Of a stretch of DNA of 64,000 nucleotides, positions 11,379 to 21,717 are shown one piece after another. Numbering within the stretch: the stretch's first letter is position 1; the number at the start of each line of letters is the position of its first letter. The notes under the pieces are model-generated. The model made no database searches. It saw only the letters and a program-made list of their open reading frames with translations, and was not told the DNA's origin. The translations under genes were made by a program, and so were the position numbers. The stretch is from Garcia nutans (taxonomy: Eukaryota; Streptophyta; Magnoliopsida; Malpighiales; Euphorbiaceae). Location of the stretch: positions 2,356,001-2,420,000 of the forward strand of contig CANTUV010000012.1 of NCBI GenBank assembly GCA_947685225.1, read 5' to 3'.

Positions 11379-14300
11379 ATGGCTGAGATCTCAGAAAATG
11401 AACAGCAACCCATTTATCTTCATGGGGATTTAGACTTGTACATTATTCAAGCTAGGAACTTGCCTAACATGGATATAGCTTCCACTAAAATTCGCAGTTG
11501 TTTCTCTGTTTGTACTCCCCAGTCCACCACCAGCACTAAAGCTGCTGCTCCCGCCACCACCGATGAGGATACCGGGGACGAGGACGAGAACGTTCACCAT
11601 CACCGTCGTATAGTCACTAGTGACCCTTATGTCACTGTCGTTGTTCCTCAAGCTACTGTGGCAAGAACTCGTGTAATTAAGAACGCTAAAAACCCTAAGT
11701 GGAAACAGAGGTTTTTTATTCATCTGGCTCATCCTGTAATTGACCTTGAATTTCATGTTAAGGATAATGATCTTTTTGGAGCGGAGCTCATAGGAATTGT
11801 GAATATTCCGGCGAGAAAAATTGCCACCGGCGCGTTCATTGGTTCTTGGTTTCCTGTAATTGGGTCTTCTGGCAAGCCACCGAAGCCAGACACTGCACTT
11901 CATCTGGAGATGAAGTTTACGCCGTTTGAGAAGAATCCGTTGTACCTTCATGGCATCGCCGGTGACCCTGAACACCGAGGAGTGAGAAATACTTACTTTC
12001 CGTTGAGAAAAGGAAGTAGAGTGACAATGTATCAAGATGCTCACGTGCTTGATCACCAATTACCTGAGATTGAACTTGATGATGGGGAGGTTTTTAAGCA
12101 ACAGAAATGTTGGGAAGATATTTGCTATGCTATATCAGAGGCTCACCATTTAATTTACATCGTGGGTTGGTCTGTTTTCTATAAGATTAAGTTGGTCAGA
12201 GAACCCACCAAGCCATTGCCAAGAGGTGGGGATTTAACACTTGGTGAGTTGCTCAAGTATAAGTCTGAGGAAGGAGTTAGAGTCTTGTTGCTGATTTGGG
12301 ATGATAAGACCTCGGACAAGTATGGCATTAGATCGGTGAGAATACTGACTTTGTATTACAGTTCTGGATTTCTCTGATTTTTTCTTCTTTTTATTATGAA
12401 CTTGTCCTGCGAAAATTTGATAACGAAATGATCATAAGCTCTTTTACTTAACCGTAAGCTCTTTTAAATAAGATAAGACTTTCTGAATCAAATTGAATAT
12501 TATCAGTTATAGTATGATAATGGGAGGCATTGGATTCTTGGCAACAATTTCTTATTTTGTTGAGGGTAGTAGTAGAGATAGCTTGTGATATAGGTTTTAT
12601 TTATTTATTTATTTATTTTGCAATAGTTATGATGTGAAATGTTATTTGCTGCAGGAAGGGTTGATGCAGACACATGATGAAGAAACCCGAAAATTTTTTA
12701 AACATTCATCTGTAATTTGTGTATTGGCACCTCGCTATGCCAGCAGTAAGCTTAGTTTTATTAAACAACAGGCAAGTTTTACTTCATTACTTAAAGCATT
12801 GTTGTCCTTATTGCTGGTGCAATTATTTATTTACGAGTAAGATGTTTGCATATGTGCCTTTATTATATGATTAAGATACATGGTTTGCCTTTTGTGAATG
12901 GATTTTTGTCCTGCTTCTATTTGATTTAACAGTGCAGTAATTGAGACTTGGGATTGGTATATGACTAACAACACTTCTACTTGCCATCATATTTCCTTTT
13001 TCATTTGAAAAATCATTTGGTTTTGCTGAATGATTCGCAAAACTTACTTTGTGGTGTTTTTGCTCAGATTGTTGGCACTGCCTTTACACACCATCAAAAA
13101 TGTGTTCTTGTGGACACACAGGCTCCAGGTAATAATAGGAAAATAACTGCATTTTTAGGAGGTATTGATCTCTGCGATGGACGATATGATACTCCAGAGC
13201 ACAGATTGTTTCATGACCTTGACACACCTGTATTCCAGGATGATTTCCATAATCCCACCTTTACTGTAAGTGATGATGAGAAGATTTATTTTAGCTTCTG
13301 CAGGCTTTGGAATGTGGTGCTTTCATCTAGATATACTTCAAATGAATTTGGTCCCATTGCAATTGATCCATTCATGGAAATATTTATCGTTCTTCTTCTA
13401 GTATAGAATATTAGAACTATATATATTGATGTTAGCTATAATTGGAATATGTCTGTTGATTACTAATGATCTTTTCTTAATCAATCGAGTGCAAGAACAA
13501 GTTTTCTTTAGTATTATTGATCTAGTATCCTGATGTTTTAATTTAGTAAGTTCATATTCTTCACATCCTAGTCCTTTTGGAGCTGTAGTGCTTTTTTTTT
13601 TTTTAAAAAAATATTTGTTGTTTTATTTCTCTCTAACCTTTTTCCATTTTTGTTTTACAAGGCTGGGACCAAAGCTCCAAGACAACCATGGCATGACTTG
13701 CATTGCAGAATTGATGGGCCTGCTGTATATGATGTTCTTATAAACTTTGAGCAGCGATGGAAGAAAGCAACAAGGTGGACAGAGTTTAAACTGAGTTTTA
13801 AAAGGGTAACCCGTTGGCATGATGATGCATTGCTAAAGATAGAACGGATTTCATGGATATTAAGTCCTCCTTTCGACATAAAGGACGGGATGACTGTAGT
13901 TCCAGCAGATGATCCCATTGTACATGTTTCCAGTGAGGAAGATCCTGAAAACTGGCATGTCCAGGTCTGTGTTTTTTTTTAAATTTTGTTTTCTAAAAAA
14001 GTAGAAACATATTATTTACTATCATACTAACATTCTTTTCCTTTTGTAGATTTTTCGGTCTATTGATAATGGATCACTAAAAGGATTTCCCAAAAATGTT
14101 CATCAATGTCAGGCTCAGGTTATATGATGGGTTGACAATTTTCATGCTCTTGCTTCTGATATAAGCTAAAGTTGATATCTCGCAGTGGTATCATATTTCT
14201 TTTCTATTGCAGAATCTCATCACTGCAAAAAATCAGGTGATAGAAAGGAGTATTCAAAGTGCATACATCCAGGCAATCAGATCTGCTCAGCATTTCATAT

Positions 14301-16496
14301 ATGTTGAAAATCAGTATTTTCTTGGATCGTCGTATGGATGGCCATCATATAAAAATGCAGGTTGAGATTATTTTGTTTGTTATCCAAATTATGCACTGTT
14401 AATTTCTCTGTTACTACTTAATTGACCACTAGTGCCTTTTGGCTTAGTTTTTGCTACCCACTTTAGTATCACATTATCATGAAGAAGTCTGGTTTCTGGG
14501 CAAGGACAAAACTTGTGGACTGAAACTTCGTATGCTCATATAATGTGCAGGAGCTGATAATTTGATCCCAATGGAGTTGGCATTAAAGATTGCCAGTAAA
14601 ATTAAGGCCAATGAGAGATTTGCAGTGTATATTGTGTTGCCAATGTGGCCTGAGGGTGATCCAAAATCTGAGGCAATGCAAGAAATTCTCTATTGGCAGG
14701 TACTCAGAGTGAACAAATCAATGCATCATATCTTTACATTTTTAAAAAACAGAAAGAATTGCATTTTCATTTTCTTTGCCATTGTTGTTCATTTTACGTG
14801 ATTCCTGGCGTTTTAGAAAATTTCTTTTGAGGAAGTTGAACAATATGCCAAATTTATATTTCTCACTTTGGAAAGATCACATTTTGCAGAGCCAAACAAT
14901 GCAAATGATGTATGATATTGTAGCACAGGAGATTAAATCAATGCAACTTGTAGATTCACATCCTCAAGATTACCTCAATTTCTTTTGCCTTGGTAAACGA
15001 GAAGAAAATCCACAGCTGATATCAAGCAATAATGGTCAAGCGGTAAATGTTTGACATAGTAGTTCTTTTGTGCTTTTTGAAGTTTCTGTTGTTATTTATA
15101 CTATTTCCTGTTGTGCTTCTGGGTATAGAGAAAATAGTTGGCTTTACATTGCAATAGCTTGATGTTTCCATGGTTCGGACTTCAGCTATGACTATATTCA
15201 ATGTGCCAATTTATTTTCAGTTAAAAAAGATGGCCTCATTCTTGGTCCATCATTTGTCTTTTAGCTTCTGAACCTATCCTGTGGTATGATAGTGCACATG
15301 TGTCTCTAGCTGCAATTAACCTGAAATGGGACAGGAATAACCCCTGAATAGGAAAGGACCTGGATTGGGATGTCATATACCCTCAAATTTTTAGGACCGG
15401 GGTAGATGCCATTAAGGCAAAGTGCCATTAACAGGATTTTTTTAATATCCTCCAGTTGTTAGGACAGGGAAAGATGTCATTAGGCAATGCAGTATCAGGA
15501 TTTTCTTCATTTTTATGTAGATTTTCAAGGTGATGCCCCGTTATATTTCTGCTTGTATTCGGATGGACCTTTCTAATTTTTTCTGTGCACTCTTTCAATG
15601 GCCCAATTATTTAATTCTCTGAAGATTGAAAGATGGATGTTCTACATTTCTAATTACCTATTCTTTGAGGTATGGGCACCATTCATTCATTTTTTTTACA
15701 GATTGTAACTGTCTTTGCGTATAGCCTTAATGACCTCATGTGATTTTCAGTTTAACTTCTTGCTCTTTAATGCTTTATGGTAGATATTTCATCTTTCTTT
15801 GTGATGTTGTAGATGCTTTTCTACGAAGAACTTTCTACGCAGCAGCAGAATGCTATTTCTTTAAAAGAATGCTTCAATTTACTATCTGCAAGAAACTCGT
15901 CAAATATTTCACATTTACAATTTTTCTTTCAGGTCTCTGAATCCTATAAACATCAGCGGTTCATGATTTATGTCCATGCAAAGGGAATGATTGTGGATGA
16001 TGAGTATGTCATTATTGGATCTGCCAATATTAACCAGAGATCCATGGCTGGTTCAAAAGACACTGAGATAGCTATGGGTGCATATCAACCCCATTACACA
16101 TGGGCTGCAAAGAAGAAACATCCACATGGGCAGGTTTGTTCTGACATTTTTCCTGTGTTATAATGAACTTTTTCTTTCTTGAATCCATGCATTTTGCAGA
16201 TATATGGATATAGAATGTCTCTGTGGGCTGAGCATCTTGGTGAGGTCCAAGGATTGTTCAGGGAACCTGAGAGTTTGGAATGTGTAAGGACAGTAAATAA
16301 CATTGCTGAAGAAAACTGGAAGAGATACACAGATCCCGATTTCAAACTATTGCAAGGTCATCTTCTCAGATATCCTCTGCAGGTAGATGTTGATGGGAAG
16401 GTAGGCCCCCTACCTGGATATGGGAATTTCCCAGATGTTGGTGGAAAGATCATTGGAGCTCATTCCATTAAAGTTCCTGATATTTTAACAACATAA
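11379..16496 (+). CDS. PLDdelta: Phospholipase D delta
   Basis: Hydrolyses membrane phospholipids to phosphatidic acid and head group; plant PLD delta acts at the plasma membrane in stress and ABA/H2O2 signalling (family knowledge). Ten coding exons keep frame: 11379-12335, 12655-12771, 13068-13265, 13662-13964, 14050-14118, 14213-14360, 14551-14699, 14890-15042, 15933-16133, 16200-16496. They give 863 residues, close to the Arabidopsis protein (868). An N-terminal C2 domain (about residues 15-180, with SDPYVTVVVPQA) is followed by IYIVGW and two catalytic HKD motifs: H367-x-K369-x4-D374 and H713-x-K715-x4-D720. The protein ends in DILTT. The ATG at 11379 starts the family-typical MAE with the C2 fold right after. 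Intron 2 has a GC donor (CAG|GCAAGT). No frame damage is seen, so it should be functional. Confidence 0.95.
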
Positions 16497-16499
16497 TCT

Positions 16500-17450
16500 C
16501 CACCACCTCGCGTTCATATATAACCGATGGAGAAAATTTATGGTATGCCTGGGTTTCATAGTTTTGCATAATTTTGGATAGTTATGCTTAAATTTGATGG
16601 TTTTATTTTTTCAATTTCAAAGTCCAATTTGAGCTTGTAATATTGTAATATGTCCAGTTGTCGTGCAAAGTGTAATAAGTATACGATGTGAATATATTGG
16701 TGCAAAGTCTAATAAGATGTGAATGTTGGTTTAGTGTTGTTGTGCAGAGTGTAATAAGGTTGGCTTGTGAATATTGAATGTTTCCAGATTTGTATCTTTA
16801 CAAAATTACTGATTCTAAGTTCTTCATATTTGTTCTCATTGGCTTTGTAGCTGTTACTGTAAGTATTGACTGTAATACTAAATGTTATGATCCCAAATTT
16901 GAATTTAATAGTAACATATATAATTTATTGAACAAAAAGAAATTATTCTTAAAGAAACCTGTCACTCAAGCCTACTCTCCCACTATAGTAAGGAAGCTTA
17001 ATTATTGAGCATCAAATAATAAAAAAAAATTAATGGAAAAATGGAAGAATTCAGCTCCGTTCGAAATTAAAATTTTCAATGATTAAATGATATTTAATAA
17101 TATGCTTAATTAAAATTAAATTTTTTAGCAATAAAAAATTACTTAATCACTAAATAAAATAAATGACAAATAATAAATTTACTAAATTTATATTATTAGA
17201 AAATATAACAAAATAAAATTTTACAAACCTAACAATAAATTTACTAAATTTGAAAAAAGAGATAAAATAATATGATTATACGAGAGAACAAAATTTAAAA
17301 ATTAAACATAAATTTAATAAAAATATAAAAAAGGTTGGTATTGTATCCCAAAAATTAAACCGAAAGAGGCTAACAAGCGACCTCAAGTCTCGCCTCTTAC
17401 GCAAAAAGCCCTAAAGCTTCGCCTCTCAGATTTCTCCTGTTAACGATCAA
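16500..17450. other. Spacer between PLD delta and the SR45a-like gene
   Basis: Holds the PLD delta 3' UTR and the SR45a leader. At 16660-16770 a degenerate short repeat (GTGCAAAGTGTAATAAG type) occurs three times, which may supply polyadenylation signals. The rest is AT-rich. Confidence 0.5.
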
Positions 17451-17451
17451 A

Positions 17452-19801
17452 ATGGTGACTTTCTCTTTTCTTTTGTCTCTATGATATGTTAATTTTACTG
17501 GGTTATTACTCTTTGCAATTTTGATTTTAGAAATTTGGGGATCTAATTAATGGCGTTGTGATTGTTTCGCAGGCGGATTCTCCTGGCAAAAGGTAACACC
17601 TTGAAGCTCGGATTTGATTCTGTATTCTTGAAGCGCAATCTTATTAGAATGTGCCCTGTTCTAAATTAGGGTTTCTGAGATTCCAAACAATTGGTGTCTT
17701 GTTTTTGTTAGCAGTTAGTAAAGTAGCTGTTAGGTTGGTTTTTGTTTCTCCATTTTTAGAGCTTGAAAATGATGGGAACTAGAAATATTGGAGAATTCTA
17801 TAATGGATGTTTTGAGTAACTTTCTCTTGTTTGTTTGATATCTTGATTCTAAAACCTAAGACATTTTAAATTTTGACTCAAATTTATGTTTTTTATTTCA
17901 ATCTATCAGGAATTCACACTCACTTTCCCCATGGAGGGAACAGTCCAGATCAAGATCTCGTTCCAGGTCAAGGTCCAGATCTAGGTCTGTGTCCCGACCA
18001 AGGCATAGATCACGATCCCGAAGTCGTGGAAGGTAATGTAACTCTTAACATTCTATTCACGTTTTTGTTCTGTGCTAGTAGGCTGTCTTGTATTCGTGTT
18101 ATTATTTCTGCTGTATTAAACATTTTATTTATGGGTTTGTTACATGGATGGTGGTGCTTCTCTTCGGATCAAGTTCCAGAAGCCGTGGCAGGTTAGTTGC
18201 AACCATAAGTTCTTCAATTCTTAGATTCTTACAACTTGTAACAATGGCATATGCTATCGTATTTCTTTTGGTTGATTCTTGTGCCTTCATTGTTTTTTGC
18301 ATAGCTGATTTTTCTTTGACTCGTTGCTCTTTGGAAATTATGTGGCAGGAATGATGCTGTAAATTCTGGAAATACTCTATATGTGACTGGTCTGTCTACA
18401 AGGGTCACAGAAAGGGACCTTGAAGAACATTTCTCCAAGGAAGGAAAGGTTGGATTCTTTAAATCGCTTACAAAAATGGATAGATGTCAGTTCATTCATA
18501 GTTAATCTTCTTTAGCATTTATTATTTGGGTTATATCAATAACAAGTTATTTTTTGGGATAGGTTTCTTCATGTTTTCTTGTTGTGGAACCCCGGACACG
18601 CATATCCCGTGGTTTTGCTTTTGTCACAATGGACAGTGTTGATGATGCCAACCGTTGTGTCAAGTATCTCAATCAATCAGTTTTAGAGGGCCGATATATA
18701 ACAGTGGAGAAGGTAATGTGATTGTGCCCTTGGTGTTAAACGCGGGTCAGTTTTTATTGGATCTTTCTTCTTAATTTGAAGGTTTTCTGGTTATATTCAG
18801 AAGACATTGCGTCAGCTATGTTGGCAGCAATCAAAGATGATCAGTTCATCCCTGTCAGTTGTCAACTTAAGTGAAACAGCTTGATCAATGGCCAGCTTAA
18901 ACAACTTTCAAATGCTTGTGATCAACCAAACATAGCAACTTTATTGTTCAACATCTATACAACCTCAGCATCCAATTTCAACTCTCAACTAATCAATGGA
19001 AATTACCATCAGCTTTCAATTTCAACTCTCAACTAATCAACGGACATTACCAACAACTTTCTAATCAGGCTTATGGTATTCTATAATACCTGGCACTTAG
19101 TTAATGCACACTGGTCATGTGTGCCTAGTTGTCTTCTTTGGTAGCTTGTTTACCTCCTCCCTGGACATTTCCTAGTGCATTTATTACAATATATTTTTGT
19201 GTTTATGAACTTGTGCGTGTGTGAATACTTGAGTATGAATTTGTAGGTATCATGCATAGCTAGAATTACAAGCTTGCTTTGTTCAGGTTAAAATTTTTTA
19301 TTGTTGTAATTTGGAGAATTAATGTGACTTTTTTTTTTCTCAGTCACGGAGGAAAAGGGCAAGAACTCCAACACCTGGACACTATCTTGGGCTGAAAAGT
19401 AATAGAGACTATGGTAAGTTTGAATTCTCCATATTTCATATCAAGAAATTGCAGTCTGTAAATTAATTAAACATTCTAACTTTAAACTTTTATTTTTCTC
19501 TTGAATTTGGGAAGGCTCCCGAGGGGATCGTGGTAGATATCGTGAACACGGCCGTGATGACTATCGAAGGTCTCCAAGGCGCTCTCCTTATCGTGGGGGT
19601 TATGATTATTCTCTTAGGCATTCTCCCTATGGTGGAAGATCAAGGAGGGATAGGTCTAGATCACCCTATTCTCCTCCTTATCATGGCCCTAGGTGAGTCT
19701 CTGCTTTCATTCCATGTGGGGAAATTGTGGAGACGCAATGGTGTAATGCATTTAAACTGCAGCAGATGATTTCGTTTGTTTGTAATGCCAGAAATGACTA
19801 A
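17452..19801 (+). CDS. SR45a: SR45a / Transformer-2-like Ser/Arg-rich splicing factor
   Basis: Tra2-type SR proteins bind pre-mRNA and spliceosome parts in the nucleus and steer splice-site choice; plant SR45a is stress-regulated (family knowledge). Proposed exons: 17452-17454 (ATG alone), 17573-17592, 17910-18032, 18174-18191 (18-nt micro-exon), 18349-18448, 18563-18712, 19344-19413, 19515-19692 and a short last exon 19792-19801. They give 223 residues. Order: MADSPGKR, an RS run (SRSRSRS... about residues 19-54), an RRM at about 63-138 with RNP2 LYVTGL and RNP1 RGFAFVTM, then SRRKRARTPTPGHYLGLK and a second Arg/Ser/Tyr-rich tail. The last exon (Asn-Asp-stop after the split Arg) is the least certain; acceptors at 19762 and 19765 would also stop within a codon or two. 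The tail is shorter than in Arabidopsis SR45a, so a further 3' exon may be lost or missed. Confidence 0.85.
18973..19060. repeat. 44-bp tandem duplication in an SR45a intron
   Basis: Two nearly identical 44-bp units, 18973-19016 and 19017-19060, both starting CAATTTCAACTCTCAACTAA and differing at a few positions. They lie in the 631-bp intron after the RRM exons. Confidence 0.85.
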
Positions 19802-19849
19802 TTGGTTGTGCCCCTTGGGGATGTGTAGGCTGTTGCTCATCAACTTTGT

Positions 19850-20505
19850 GGTTTAACAGTTCATGAAATAGTATGTTTGTGTTGTGGGTGGACTGATTAT
19901 GTGTTTTTTCCTTGCATGCTTGATTCAACGATGAAAAATTAACCGTTTAGCCACTGGTATATCTACTATATTTTGACTGATTTAAATTGCTGTACTCGAT
20001 CTTGAGGTTAATTTCTCCCATCTTTCTTTCTTTTTTTAGTTTATATCATTGATATTTATAAATTTCAATCTGTTTTGGAAAAATTTTAATTTTGATTTCT
20101 TCTCATTAAATTTTGTTACATTATTGTTTCATAATTTTAGGGGAAAAATTAATGTATTTTTTTTAAATTTTTTGACATAATTTCATGTGGTGCCGTGCGA
20201 AATTCATGGAATCATCATATTGAATTTGAGTAATTCAAATAATATTTAATATTTATTTAAAAAAAATTAGATAATAATAAAAAATATCCATTTACATATA
20301 CAACATAAAATGCTAATTAATTATTTTCGTTCTCTAAACTAACAAACATTTTTTTATTTATTTTAAAATAAATGAGCTCTAAACAAAATATTTATTTTTA
20401 TTTTCTAATTTATTTAAATTGAGCTTGAGGTATAATGATATACGAGATTAATCAATAGGAGCTTAAGCTTGGTTTGAATCAAGCTTGAACTAGATTATTT
20501 TTTGT
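19850..20505. other. Spacer after the SR45a-like gene
   Basis: AT-rich DNA, presumed 3' UTR then intergenic. Nothing further recognised. Confidence 0.5.
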
Positions 20506-20510
20506 CAAGT

Positions 20511-21135
20511 GAGTGTTTTTCAAAACTGGAGCTTTCAGCTTATTGTGAATAAGTGATTTTTAGATTATAATCAGATTAAAAATAAGCAGTTAAGCATTTC
20601 TGTAAACTAGTTAATAATCATCTGATAAAATCAGCTTATAATCAGTTTTTAATTGTAGAAACTGTCAAAATGACTAAACTGTCTCTGAGTTTATTTATTG
20701 TATAAAAATAATTTTTTAAATTTGTAATAATAATAATAATAAAATTTATTTAATAATAATAATAATATTGGTATTATCAATAAATTATACAAATAAAAAA
20801 CTACTATGTAAATATTACCAAATTAATTAGAATTCTAAAAATATTAATTAGAATCCTAAAAATAAAAGAATTTTGATAGGAACTAAAGTGCATAGGGTGG
20901 ACAAATTTGGAATATTGAAGATTAGGTAGGGATAGTATGATATTTTACTTGGTCAAAACTGCTTAAAAAATAAGTGCTTAAAAAAAAGTAGCAAAACTCA
21001 ACTTTTAAAAAACTGATTAAAATCAGATTATAATCTACTATTTAAGTTTTCAGAAACACTTAAATAAACAACTTATAATCTAAAAATTGCTTATAATCAA
21101 TTTTGACCAGCTTTTAAATTTTGAGAAACACCCTC
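20511..21135. mobile_element. Foldback/MITE-like element
   Basis: The left end (GAGTGTTTTTCAAAACTGGAG) and the reverse complement of the right end (GAGGGTGTTTCTCAAAATTT) match imperfectly. Inside, the motif TTTTTAGATTATAA with AAAATCAG/TTATAATCAG occurs on the left and in reverse on the right, so long imperfect arms face each other. Non-coding. No target duplication was found, so the superfamily is left open. Confidence 0.6.
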
Positions 21136-21139
21136 TAAA

Positions 21140-21715
21140 TTAAATTTAAATTTTTTAAAATTTAGTTTGGCTATGCTCAATTTAAGCTTTATTATTTATT
21201 TAAATTAAAATTAAAATTATAAAATTACTTTAATTAATAATAAAATAATAATTATATATTAGACTGAGTTTCAATTTAAACTTTGAACTATAATTGGAAA
21301 TCAAAGTTGGCTCCTATAATTTTTTTTTTGGATTCAATTGGATTTTTTTTTTTTAAATTTTGGCTAAATTTAAAATTTTTTTGACGTGAGAATTAAAATG
21401 AATAAGCTGAAAGGTTTAATATAGACTCCACTTAAGAATTTGGCTCCAAATTAAACTAAAATATATTCACAATTTATTAATATTAATATGATATTTTTAA
21501 AAATTATTTATTATTTAAATATTTTTAATAAATAAAAATTTTAAAATTAATAAATTATAGTATTAATAAATAATATTATAATATTATAATAATTTATTTA
21601 TTATAATATTATAATAATTTTATTTATTAATAAATAATACAATGCCTCCTAAGGTCTAAAGATGTTACTCCAAAATCTCCATTCCCATTCTCAGGGCCTT
21701 GAAAGGTACTGACAG
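21140..21715. other. AT-rich spacer with a short direct repeat
   Basis: Nearly pure A/T. Around 21566-21620 the unit TATTATAATATTATAATAAT is repeated in tandem. The last 60 bp form the leader of the ankyrin gene. Confidence 0.5.
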
Positions 21716-21717
21716 TA

